A DNA stretch of 17,970 nt from Chromera velia (taxonomy: Eukaryota > Sar > Chromeraceae). The translations under genes and the position numbers were made by a program. Within the stretch, counting starts at the first letter, position 1, and each line of letters opens with the position of its first letter. Shown piece by piece: positions 9,669-17,916 of the stretch. The DNA lies in NCBI GenBank assembly GCA_018398765.1, contig JAHBMJ010000799.1:1-17970 (forward strand), read 5' to 3'. Below the pieces are notes generated by a model that ran no database searches, was not told the origin of the DNA, and saw only the letters and a program-made list of their open reading frames with translations.

Positions 9669-9823
9669 TCAAGACACCGCCCGCGCCTGCGGCGCGGCCG
9701 GTCAAGACACTGCCCACGCCTGCGGCGCTGCTTTTCAAGACACCGCCCGCGCCTGCGGCGCGGGCCTTCAAAATACCGCCCGCGCCTGCGGCGCGGGCGT
9801 TCAAGCCTATCTAAAAATGCGGC
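9669..9823. repeat. 33-bp tandem array of GC hairpins at the right end of the TIR element
   Basis: Units begin with TCAA at 9669, 9702, 9735, 9768 and 9801 (the last partial and diverged), an exact 33-bp period. The core is a near-perfect hairpin, CCCGCGCC-TGC-GGCGCGGG, with an 8-bp stem in units 3 and 4 and a weaker one in units 1 and 2. The period equals 11 codons, so the repeat stays open in all minus-strand frames (Ala/Gly-rich in one). The position next to the TIR suggests protein-binding or structural sites for transposition, by analogy with subterminal repeats of other DNA transposons (inference). Confidence 0.85.
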
Positions 9824-9830
9824 CCCACCA

Positions 9831-9859
9831 TTCAAGTGGACATTAGGTTCAGGGAGGTA
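9831..9859 (-). repeat. Right terminal inverted repeat
   Basis: The reverse complement starts TACCTCCCTGAACC. It pairs with 7855-7883 over 28 of 29 bases. Confidence 0.85.
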
Positions 9860-9867
9860 CTGCTACA
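9860..9867 (+). repeat. Target site duplication, right copy (8 bp)
   Basis: CTGCTACA, identical to 7847-7854 and directly adjacent to the right TIR. Confidence 0.8.
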
Positions 9868-10489
9868 TAACTTAAATTTGGTAAGTGCCCCCTCAGCTGA
9901 ATTATCTTTTCAGGTCCTAGCTTCTATGACGTGCGTGTACGTATGCGTGCGTCATATTTTCCTGTTAACGTTAGACGTTTATTATAACTTTATCTAGTCT
10001 AGGGGCATACAATTTTTCTTAAGTACTCTCTTAGCTTCATATAGCTTTACTTTCTCAGTCAAAAGAAAAAATTCGACTGACTTGTTTTAAGGTATCTTAA
10101 CTAAGATTTTGTGAGCCAAAGATTCTCTTACACTGGAACCATAGTGTTTCACAATAAGAATTTCTAGAACCTTTTATATCATAATGATTTATGACACAAT
10201 AATTATGATTTTAAGAGCTTTTGACTGATTCAATTAAATCACACTTATATGTGAAAAAAATAGTTGTAGATTGCGTGTTTGCTGTGCTTAGCGCAGTTTT
10301 GCGTGCGTCGGAGGGTAGCGTTACAGCCGCTGTGGGCTGTGCAGACCGGCTCTATACCTAGATGATAGACTCCGCGGGGGAAACGGCTGCGCGCGGATGA
10401 CTTGTGTGAGCTGTACAGCGCAGTTTTAGTCAAGTCAAAACCGTTAAGCCATGGTCCGCTTCATTATAAACTCTCAGCATCTCTCTTAA
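9868..10489. other. Spacer between the two mobile elements, no gene seen
   Basis: AT-rich to about 10260, then mixed composition. No coding-like frame, RNA gene or further repeat is recognisable. It is the left flank of the retrotransposon insertion. Confidence 0.4.
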
Positions 10490-10494
10490 AATTG
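10490..10494 (+). repeat. Target site duplication of the retrotransposon, left copy
   Basis: AATTG directly precedes the 5' LTR; GATTG follows the 3' LTR at 16321-16325. Four of five bases match, and the difference is a transition. Confidence 0.6.
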
Positions 10495-10743
10495 TGTAAG
10501 GGCTCAATATGGAGGTGCCCGCCGCCAGACCCGCCGCCGCATCTTATTGAAATACGCGGGGCGGGCGTACCGCATGGATTTATGAAATAGTGATCGTGTG
10601 TTGATTGAAGCATGATTGAATACGAATCAAACAGTCTGATTGATAAGAAGGAAGACATTCTCCTTCTTATCAGTCCTCTCCGTATGAATGTTTTGCATCT
10701 TCCTATAGTAAGTTCTCTTCTACGTAGAGCCTAGTACCTTACA
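10495..10743 (+). repeat. 5' LTR
   Basis: 249 bp, TGTAAGG at the start and CCTTACA at the end (7-bp inverted termini). It contains an 11-bp stem, 8-nt loop hairpin at 10642-10671 (GATAAGAAGGA arm). It differs from the 3' LTR at 10519, 10555, 10571 (C here, T there) and 10635 (T here, A there). Confidence 0.95.
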
Positions 10744-10789
10744 GTCCAGTGTGTCACGATCTGATTGAGTCAAACCGGAATTTTCAAAA

Positions 10790-11968
10790 ATGGTGCGGAC
10801 TCGTGCAGAGAAGAGAAGACTCCTAAAAGACCAGCAGGCAGCTGAGGCTGCAGCGGCCGCAACCAGGGTACCAACGGGTTCAGGAGAGATGATTGTTCTC
10901 TCCAAAAGCGATTTGCAGGCCCTGATTGATTCCTCAGTGCAGAGAGGAATTAAAGAAGAGATGGCTGCTCTCGCCCCGTCACTCTCACAAGCCCCGTCTC
11001 TTATTAATTCTTGTGTTGATTCTCCTCCAGAGGATGAGGAGCAGGCCCCTTCTGTGTCCGCTTCTTCTTCCTACTGCTACGTGAAAGTTGACTTCGGTGC
11101 TGTGCCTCAGATGCAGAACAAGCAGCACATTAAGGAGTGGGAGCAGAAGTGGCAGAACTTTTGCAACGACCAGCTACCCAGAGAACGCTTTGTTTCAGAC
11201 GAGAGTTGGAGGAATAAAATGAAGGTCTGCTTCGACAAGCTTGAGAACTCGGAGGTGAACCGTGACATCCAGAGATTGCTGGATCGGGGTGTGCTTGCCG
11301 AGAACATTCCCCGCACACTCCGAAAGGAGTACGGTCTTCTCACCTTCAAGGTCGAAAGCAAGATTGCCCTTCACATTCAGTTCTTCCCGTATCATTGTGA
11401 CAAGGTGGACAAGGACGGCCTCCCCGTTGTTCGCTCTGGTCTCGTTTTCTCCTACTATACCATTCATAAGAGGCTGGATGAGCTTCTTCGTGACGCGTCC
11501 AAAGAGAAGTACCACATCGATGAAGACGGTCTCGTCCCCAACGTCCTGAATTCGTTCACTCGAGTCCAGCACAAGGAGGTCCTTCGTGCTCTTCCCGACG
11601 AAGTGTTTGAAGAGTCGGACAACGTTGCCGAACTCAATGACCTCTCTCTTTCCTGCATCAAATTTTCGATGCTGCGAAAGATCCTCAAGAAATTCGCCCT
11701 GACAGACAGCCCCCAGACAGAGCTGCAGGAGCAGGAGAGAGAGAGGGGTTCACAGGGTGTGGAGAGGGCAAACAGGGCGGCCAAGGGGGTGAATGGGGGG
11801 GGGCAGAGCTCCTCTGGCTCACAAGACTCCCCTTCTGTCTGTCAGACGTGTGGAAATAGACACGTCAGCACCTGCAGAGCCACCCTCGACGGTGTTTCCC
11901 CCTGCAGAGCATGTGGGGAGAAGGGGCATTGGGACAAGGCCCCTGTCTGTAAGAAGAATGGGGGGTAG
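10790..11968 (+). CDS. Gag with two zinc knuckles
   Basis: ATG 10790, 46 bases after the 5' LTR, opens 392 codons ending at TAG 11966. An Arg/Lys and Ala-rich N-terminus precedes a long, mostly helical charged region that should be the capsid/RNA-packaging part. The C-terminus holds two knuckle-like clusters: CQTCGNRHVSTC (residues 351-362, C-x2-C-x3-H-x3-C) and CRACGEKGHWDKAPVC (372-387, C-x2-C-x4-H-x6-C). The usual retroelement knuckle is C-x2-C-x4-H-x4-C, so both have unusual spacing. The frame continues into pol after the stop. The stop sits where a gag/pol boundary would be, but a second stop follows 10 codons later, which argues against simple readthrough. Confidence 0.85.
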   Translation: MVRTRAEKRRLLKDQQAAEAAAAATRVPTGSGEMIVLSKSDLQALIDSSVQRGIKEEMAALAPSLSQAPSLINSCVDSPPEDEEQAPSVSASSSYCYVKVDFGAVPQMQNKQHIKEWEQKWQNFCNDQLPRERFVSDESWRNKMKVCFDKLENSEVNRDIQRLLDRGVLAENIPRTLRKEYGLLTFKVESKIALHIQFFPYHCDKVDKDGLPVVRSGLVFSYYTIHKRLDELLRDASKEKYHIDEDGLVPNVLNSFTRVQHKEVLRALPDEVFEESDNVAELNDLSLSCIKFSMLRKILKKFALTDSPQTELQEQERERGSQGVERANRAAKGVNGGGQSSSGSQDSPSVCQTCGNRHVSTCRATLDGVSPCRACGEKGHWDKAPVCKKNGG

Positions 11969-13324
11969 GGGACTGAGGAGGGGGGGCGCAGCAGCGCCTG
12001 ACCACGCTCGGGCTTTGAGAAGGGTGTGCAAGTTAGGGGGGGGATCCGCCTCGAAAATTCTTTCGCCCCCCTCAGCGATGACGATGACACAGGCGGAGAG
12101 GAGGAAAGGAAAGAGCGTGTGGGGGCAGCGGGGAGCAGAGGGGAGTCGAGATGGGTGTGGAGAAAGAAGTCCCCTGTTGCCGATACGGGTTGCAGTCGGC
12201 ATTTGATTGGGGGGGATCTCGAAGACTCGATTGTTTCCCGCAGGCCCTGTAAGTTCAGGTATGAGGAGGCCTCGGGGGGAGAGATGGTGTGTGCTGAGGA
12301 GGTGGAGGCATCACCTCTGCTTGAGGGGGTGGACAGAGAGCCCGTTTGTCCTCTTCTGAGAGGGGCCTTCAAATTGTCAGTCCCTGTGTCTCTCCTCTCA
12401 GTGAGGGGTTGCAGGATGCAGAAAGTGGACCCTCCCTTTTGGGTTGAATTTCCTGGTAAGGGGGGTGGTGCAGTGAGAGCTCGTTTGTATGAGAGAGATG
12501 GGGTGCATGTAGTGCGTGTTCTTTCTCCATCGTCTTCTTCTCCTCCCTCTGAATCTTATTTGAGTGCAGACAGAAAAGACTGTGTATACCTGACCATTGT
12601 TTCAGATTTTTCTTCTTTTGTTTCTTCAGGCACCGATGAGGCTGCCAGGGAGCGGATGCCCGACAAGGCGAAGCTTTCCGTCTCGTGGGCACAACAATGC
12701 ACAGAGCACATGTCCCCTGCAGAGTTGAATTTATGGCATGGTAGGTTTGGGCATACGACAGGGAGACGGCTCTATGCATGCTTCAGAGAGAAAGGCATGG
12801 CACACCAAGTGACGGTAGAAGAGTGCAGAAAAGGAATTAACTGCAGGGAGTGCAGAGAGGTCAATGTAGAGATGAGACGGATACCAGCCAGGCAGGGAGG
12901 GGGGGTGCCAGAGAGATTAGGATCTCATTGGACACAAGATCTTCTCTTTTTGTCTGGGGGGGTGCCAACAAGTCTTCTAACTGAAAGAAAAGGAAGACTG
13001 ATGGATGGGCAGATTCTTGGATACAAGGCGCAGGCAGTCAGACATCTCTGCTTGGTCGTGTGTCGCTTTGAGCCTCGGTATGGAAAGATGGAGGTTGTAC
13101 AGACAGAGAATGGAAAAGAGTTCTCGGGAGACAAGAAAGGGCAGTATGATCACTTTTGTCAGGAAGAGAGAATTTTTTACCGGAGGGGGGCGGACTACAC
13201 CCCTCAACATCAGGGCCAGGGGGAGAGAGCAAATCGGACAGTGAAGCGTCTCCTTCGGAAGGTGAGGAGACAAACCGGTCTTCCCCCCTACACCGAAAAG
13301 TGGCTGTTCCAGGGGGTGGTTTAA
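11969..13324 (+). pseudogene. pol segment 1: protease and integrase core
   Basis: Same frame as gag. A TGA lies at 11999-12001. An aspartic protease active site VADTGCSRH has its catalytic Asp codon at 12182. A GAG-pre-integrase/HHCC zinc finger follows (WHGRFGH, then about 30 residues, then CREC; about 12734-12870). The integrase core has a first Asp in TQDLLFL (about 12940), TENGKEF in place of the usual SDNGxEF (Glu codon 13106-13108 where the second catalytic Asp is expected), and the last Glu in GQGERANRT (about 13223). The frame is broken by TAA at 13322-13324 within the C-terminal part of the integrase. The D-to-E change and the stops make this copy unlikely to encode working integrase. 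Confidence 0.8.
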
Positions 13325-14572
13325 GAATTGAACAATTGCATCTCGACTGTCACCGGTAAGTCCCCTGTTTATACTTTCTTTGGAGAAGAACGTGCAGCAG
13401 AGATTCCCCCCATCACTGTTGGTGATCGTGTATGTGTATACGATGCCCGTCCGAGAAAGAAAGACGAAGAGCCCGTGCATGGTGTCGAGGGCTTCTTTGG
13501 AGGAATCGAAAATTCAAATGTGGTGAAGGTAATAATTAGAAAGAACAATGGTTGGAAGCCTATTCATGTTCCTCCCTCTTCTGTCTCACTTGTTGCGTGG
13601 AGAGGCATGGATCGCAAACTGTTTAACTCTTCTCTCTCTTCTCCTGGGGAATCAAAAGGGGAGGGAGGGCAAGGTGGGAATATGAATGATTCTTTTTCTT
13701 TTTACTCGTCTTCTCCTTCTCTTTCTGGGGTGTCTCCGGGATTAGGGGGTGAGAGGAGGGGGTCAGATGAGGTGGATGATGGGGCCTTCTCGGATGTTGA
13801 TGTTGAGGAGGTGCCTTGCGATGCGGGAGATCGTCCTCCTGCAAAGTTCTTTTCTTTTTTCGCGTCTGCTTGTTTCTTTCCTTCTGTCTCTCACACGGCT
13901 GCTCGACTGTGTGAGCGCTATGTTGCAACTTCTGTGTCATCGGACATAGGAGGTGCACAGCCTTTCTCTTTTCCCCTTCAGAGCCCTGCAGGCATACAAA
14001 TTCAGACAGGTCAGCTCGAGATGCATGCACAGCAGGAGGAGGGAGAGGAAGGGGAGAGAGAAGAAAGAGAGGAAACAGAGAGGGACTCAGAGCCCAGAAG
14101 GGGGGCCAGACGGCTGCCAAAGAGAGAGGAAAGAGAAGACGGAGGGGGTGTGCCTCCGTCCCCTATCGCTGAAGACGTTGAGGTGGATTGGGGGATAGAC
14201 AGCGATGGGAATGCGCTTCGTACGCAGGAAGGTAGAGAGGAAGTGCAGGCTGCACAAGATGATGAAGAGAAAGAAGAAGCGCTGAGAGAGCGTCTAGGGA
14301 AATTAAAAGAAGAGCTTGCTTGCGTGATTGCGGAAAAGGAAAAGAAGAGACGTCCCCTCCCTCAGATCGTTCCCGTTGATCCGACTGTAGTCAAAAAAAT
14401 GATGAGTCACATGAATCCTCAAAAAGGACACATTGATGCAACGAATGAAGAGGTCGAGAGTGGCAGTCATGAGAAAGGAATGCTTGATGAGCTGCAGCGT
14501 TTCCTGGATGAAACGGTCTTCCGTCGGGGGGTGCGTGTCCCAAAAGGCAGGAAAGTCATGAGGTGTCGATAG
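13325..14572 (+). pseudogene. pol segment 2: integrase C-terminus and linker to RT
   Basis: Continues in the same frame after the TAA. It opens with NNCISTVTGKSPVYTFFGEE, the conserved copia integrase stretch that in relatives directly continues the core, so the TAA is an interruption rather than a natural end. Next come a basic/aromatic segment, then a long low-complexity Ser/Pro and Glu/Arg-rich linker (about 14030-14350) that varies between copia elements. The segment ends at TAG 14570-14572, inside the start of the RT domain. Confidence 0.75.
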
Positions 14573-15670
14573 GTCCTGACTTAGAAACTAAAAGGGGGAA
14601 AGAGAGTCGTGAAAGCGCGTCTGGTTGTGAAGGGATTCCAAGACGATAGGAAGGACCTGCAGACATACTCAGGGACGGCCGATTGGTGGTCTGTCTTGCT
14701 TGTACTTTCATTTGCGGTAACAAAGGGATGGGGGTGCGCAAAGTCGGATGTTCGAACTGCATTTCTGACTGCTGAAATGAAGGATGAAGTGTATGTTCGG
14801 TTGCCCGACAAACTTCTCGTAGGTCTGCCTGAGTGGATAAAAGCAGGGTCAGTCTTTCGTTTGAATAAAGCGATGTATGGACTCAAGGATGCCCCTCGTC
14901 TATACACTCAGAGCTTCAGGAAGATGGCAAAGGAGGAAGGGTGGGAAGAGCTGAGAGAGAGTGTGTTTGTCAAGAAGGATAAGAAAGGAAAGATCATCGC
15001 AATCATGCTGATGCATGTGGATGATTTGCTTATTTTTGCTGCCGATCCACTCATTCACTTTGCTCCCATTCAGAAGAGGCTCAAGATGAACGAGCCTGAG
15101 TTATTGGAAGAAGGAGAGAGTTTCAAGTATGTAGGAATGACTCTCACTTGCACGCGTGAGGGGTACGAAATCGGACAGAAAGCCTACCTTGACTCAATTG
15201 AAATAGATGAGAAGAAGTTGCTCGGGGGGAGATTGAACGCATCTCTTCTTGAGCCTCCTGAAGAGGGAGAAGTGTTGGAGGATCTCATTCCATTAATACA
15301 GAAATGCACAGCGGTTACGGGGTGGGTTGTTCGTACTCTTCCTTCCATCTCTTTTCTCTTCAGCAAGCTGTCCCGATGGTCCACTCGGCCTTCTGCAGAG
15401 AAGGTTGAGGGGGTGCTACGTCTCCTTTTGCATGCTCAAGAAACGGAACGGCCTCTTGTCTTCACTCTCTGCCACAATCCCAAGATCGTTGACTTTCATG
15501 ACGGTTCTTTTTCTCTTTCTTGGGGAGAAGGGAGGGCAGGGTATGAGGCGTTCCTTGTAGATCAGAGCGAGTCGATTGGATCCATGCGAGAGAACAATCT
15601 CTTTGCATGGAAGTCTAAACGGATTAAGAGAGTCTTGAATTCCAGTACGTCTTCTGAACTGTGCGCGTAG
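14573..15670 (+). pseudogene. pol segment 3: reverse transcriptase and start of RNase H
   Basis: Same frame. TAG codons at 14570 and 14582 fall where copia RTs have tryptophans in their R-W-V-x-x-x-K start. Then come KARLVVKGF, SDVRTAFL (first catalytic Asp), the NKAMYGLKDAPRLY motif and MHVDDLLIF, which is the YxDD-type catalytic box with His for Tyr. RNase H begins at VDFHDGS (first Asp) and SSTSSELCA (Glu), and is cut by TAG 15668-15670. Apart from the stops, every RT signature is intact. Confidence 0.85.
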
Positions 15671-16036
15671 CATGAGACAGTGAAGAAAGTGTATGCGTGG
15701 AAGTCGTTTGTTGAGGCTCTGTGGCAGAAGAAGGTCCCGATCGAATTTGTGACTGACTCTGCTCCTTTGATGGAACAGTTGAAGACAGGAAAAGTGAGAT
15801 CTGAGCCTCGTCTTCAAGGCATGCTTCGGTTTGTTCGGCAGAAACTTAGGGCAATGAGAACAAAAACATTGTGGTGCCCGATCGACGTCATGCGTGCGGA
15901 CAGACAGATAAAACTCAAGCTCTCAAAAGACAGGGGAACTCAGTACGTCCCTCGTGATCGATCGACTGCTGTCAAATCAGGTGTAAGACGGAAAGTCATT
16001 GATTTTGCAAAGAAGGTGCACTTTCTCTGCCCTTGA
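15671..16036 (+). pseudogene. pol segment 4: RNase H C-terminus
   Basis: Same frame as everything upstream. It continues the RNase H fold with HETVKKVYAWKSFVEALW and FVTDSAPL (third catalytic Asp), then a basic tail, ending at TGA 16034-16036, which I take as the natural end of the polyprotein, 35 bases before the 3' LTR. Confidence 0.75.
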
Positions 16037-16071
16037 GTGATCGTTCTCTATTTTCACGATCAGCGGGTGAC

Positions 16072-16320
16072 TGTAAGGGCTCAATATGGAGGTGCTCGCC
16101 GCCAGACCCGCCGCCGCATCTTATTGAAATATGCGGGGCGGGCGTACTGCATGGATTTATGAAATAGTGATCGTGTGTTGATTGAAGCATGATTGAATAC
16201 GAATCAAACAGACTGATTGATAAGAAGGAAGACATTCTCCTTCTTATCAGTCCTCTCCGTATGAATGTTTTGCATCTTCCTATAGTAAGTTCTCTTCTAC
16301 GTAGAGCCTAGTACCTTACA
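16072..16320 (+). repeat. 3' LTR
   Basis: 249 bp, matching the 5' LTR at 245 positions with no gaps. Differences are at 16096, 16132, 16148 (T here, C in the 5' copy) and 16212 (A here, T there). The 11-bp hairpin is conserved at 16219-16248. Confidence 0.95.
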
Positions 16321-16325
16321 GATTG
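16321..16325 (+). repeat. Target site duplication of the retrotransposon, right copy
   Basis: GATTG, against AATTG on the left side. Confidence 0.6.
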
Positions 16326-16365
16326 CAACACTCCTGAGCAACAGTTTATACCTAAACCGCTGCGT

Positions 16366-16640
16366 GGTGAGTGAGATGAGTCAATGAGTGAGTGAGTACA
16401 GGAGTGAGTGAGTAACTGAGTAAGTGAGTGAGTGAGTGAATGAGTGAGTGAGTGAGTGAGGTGACTGAGTGAGTGAGTGAGTGAGTGAGTGAGTGAGTGA
16501 GTGAGTGAGTGAGATGACTGAGTGAGTAAGTGAATGACTGAGTGAATGAGTGAATGACTGAGTGAATGAGTGAGTGACTGAGTGAGTGAATGAGTGAGTG
16601 AGTGAGTGAGTGAATAAGTGAGGTGAGTGAAGTGAGTGAA
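16366..16640. repeat. (TGAG)n minisatellite with interruptions
   Basis: About 270 bp of TGAG/GTGA units with interspersed GACTGAG, GAATGAG and GAGATGAG variants. The long minus-strand frame of Thr-His-Ser-Leu repeats over it is a by-product of the repeat. Confidence 0.9.
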
Positions 16641-17186
16641 TGACAACTCTAAAGACTTCAAGTCACTTTGAAAGTTTAGGATCACTTCAATTTTTGTCTG
16701 ACAATTTCATCATACACAAGTTACTCTAACTATTTGATCACACCTATTGTAACACAATTATTTGTGTCACTGGTACTAGTGTATAGGGTATTGTGTCACA
16801 ATTTGAATTGTGTCACACTATAATTTCAGTGTAGATTCTCTCGAAAGTATTATTAAAGGGAGTGTCTCCTTTTTAAAAAGTAGTGGTTGCGTTACGTTAC
16901 GTTGCTTACATAGTTCTAAGTCTAGTTCTAAGTAAGAATCTGTAAGATAGGGGAAGAGAACTGCCTCAATCTTTAAATCAATTTTAATTGGTGCAAAATG
17001 ATATAAAATTATGCACTGATGCACAAAAGAACTAAAAATCTACGATAAAAAAATGAAACCCACTAAAATGTTTACTTCAAATTTTATATCATTTTTTTGA
17101 AAGTGTTTACGAGGAACTTTGTGATAGTATACAAAGCAACATACAGATTAGGGTAAAATTAAACTAAGATGCATGCTAATGCATGC
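16641..17186. other. AT-rich spacer, no gene seen
   Basis: AT-rich with repeated short words (TTGTGTCAC three times near 16763-16820, TTCTAAGT twice near 16914-16933). No coding-like frame or recognisable RNA gene. Confidence 0.4.
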
Positions 17187-17402
17187 TTAAGCAATCCGTC
17201 TTTGCTGGTGTCCAATTGATTCTACCTTCGAGAGAAACTCCTGACGAAACGTCGCAGCCTGCATAGAGAAAGCACAGCAAAAGTGGCGAAAGTGCAAGGG
17301 AAAGTGCAGAGACCTGTGTTCTTTTTTGTTTTGGTTTTCTGTCTTCTTCGCTTTTTTCTTGACGGACAAACAAACCAAGTAAACTAGTGAAGTAAGCGCC
17401 AT
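17187..17402 (-). CDS. Weak short ORF with a hydrophobic start (71 residues)
   Basis: ATG 17400-17402 to TAA 17187-17189. A hydrophobic stretch (ALTSLVYLVCLSV) is followed by a Lys-rich run, as in a signal-anchor protein. The last 23 residues (AATFRQEFLSKVESIGHQQR...) look most coding-like and follow a good acceptor (CTTTCTCTATGCAG, ending at 17259), so they could instead be the last exon of a gene whose other exons I could not place. No family is recognised, and it may be chance. Confidence 0.22.
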   Translation of the reverse strand: MALTSLVYLVCLSVKKKAKKTENQNKKEHRSLHFPLHFRHFCCAFSMQAATFRQEFLSKVESIGHQQRRIA

Positions 17403-17474
17403 GACGAACGAGGAAAAGTGAGATAGACACACAGACGCGGAATCTCGCCAGCCACAAGGGCTTTTCTTTTCCAT

Positions 17475-17916
17475 GCCTCTTTACATGTACACAAAAGACA
17501 AAAAAGAAAAAAAGAGCCAAAGAGGAAGGCCAGACAGACAGATGGGGGGGGATAAAGAGAGAGAGAGAAGGACTGAGTGTTTTCTTTTCCTGCTCTTCTT
17601 CTTTCTAGGGACAAAGCACTAAAAAACAACACGGTCACTCAGACAATAAGGGCAGGGGGCTCTAAACTTTAAGAGTCAAGTGCCTCGCGACAGTTGTTCA
17701 CGTGATCACAGACGTCACACGCACCTTGCTGCTGCTTTCATGCGACTCGACAGAACACATGCAACAAAAACGACAGTAAACTGCAGTCCCAACCAAGTTT
17801 TTTATTAAACAGATGTGAAGGGCGCCATCAAGTGGTGTTTACAGACAGACAGGCAGACAGGTAGACAGACCAAATGGTTCCTTTTTCTCCTTCCATCCCT
17901 CCACGCACACAAGACA

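Larger units (their letters stand above)
7855..9859. mobile_element. 2,005-bp TIR element carrying an unrecognised spliced gene
   Basis: The two ends are inverted copies of one another: 28 of the terminal 29 bases are identical (7855-7883 against the complement of 9831-9859, beginning (G/T)ACCTCCCTGAACC). An exact 8-bp direct repeat flanks the pair. TIRs with an 8-bp duplication define a cut-and-paste type DNA transposon; 8 bp is typical of hAT and P-type elements, though these termini match neither signature that I know. The right subterminal region holds a 33-bp GC-hairpin array, and one related unit lies near the left end. The only gene found inside (minus strand, 8158-9650) shows no transposase motif that I recognise. 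The element is therefore either non-autonomous with a captured gene, or encodes an unfamiliar mobility protein. Confidence 0.75.
10495..16320 (+). mobile_element. Complete Ty1/copia-order LTR retrotransposon (5,826 bp), coding-dead
   Basis: Two 249-bp LTRs with TGTAAGG...CCTTACA termini bracket gag, protease, integrase, reverse transcriptase and RNase H in that order. Integrase before RT is diagnostic of the Ty1/copia (Pseudoviridae) superfamily. A near-match 5-bp duplication flanks the element. The LTRs differ at 4 of 249 positions, so insertion is recent. The internal frame (10790-16036) carries six in-frame stops and no frame shift. No tRNA-complementary primer site beginning TGG follows the 5' LTR, and the polypurine tract before the 3' LTR is weak (AGCGGGTGA), so I cannot name its primer. 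Confidence 0.93.

Noticed and set aside
9669-9823. CRISPR-like array
   Set aside because: The repeats are contiguous 33-bp units without unique spacers, in eukaryotic transposon context.
9580-9835. Ala/Gly-rich 11-residue repeat protein on the minus strand
   Set aside because: The 33-bp period keeps every frame open; there is no independent coding evidence and it overlaps the hairpin array.
10744-10765. Primer-binding site after the 5' LTR
   Set aside because: No TGG-initial stretch complementary to a tRNA 3' end or to initiator tRNA is visible, so I did not annotate one.
11966-12001. Gag/pol boundary stop as programmed readthrough (TAG after the zinc knuckles)
   Set aside because: A second in-frame stop (TGA) follows within 11 codons, and four more occur later in pol, so decay explains it better.
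11955-12045. Frameshifts at the G runs between gag and protease
   Set aside because: Staying in the original frame needs only two single-base stop changes and gives a sensible continuation; two compensating indels are not needed.
12369-14120. Minus-strand frames inside the retrotransposon
   Set aside because: They are shadows of the plus-strand polyprotein, which has clear protease, integrase and RT motifs.
16366-16640. Array of GTGAGT as many splice donors
   Set aside because: The motif is an inevitable by-product of the TGAG repeat, with no exon beside it.
16308-16685. Long minus-strand frame rich in Thr-His-Ser-Leu
   Set aside because: It is the translation of the TGAG repeat.
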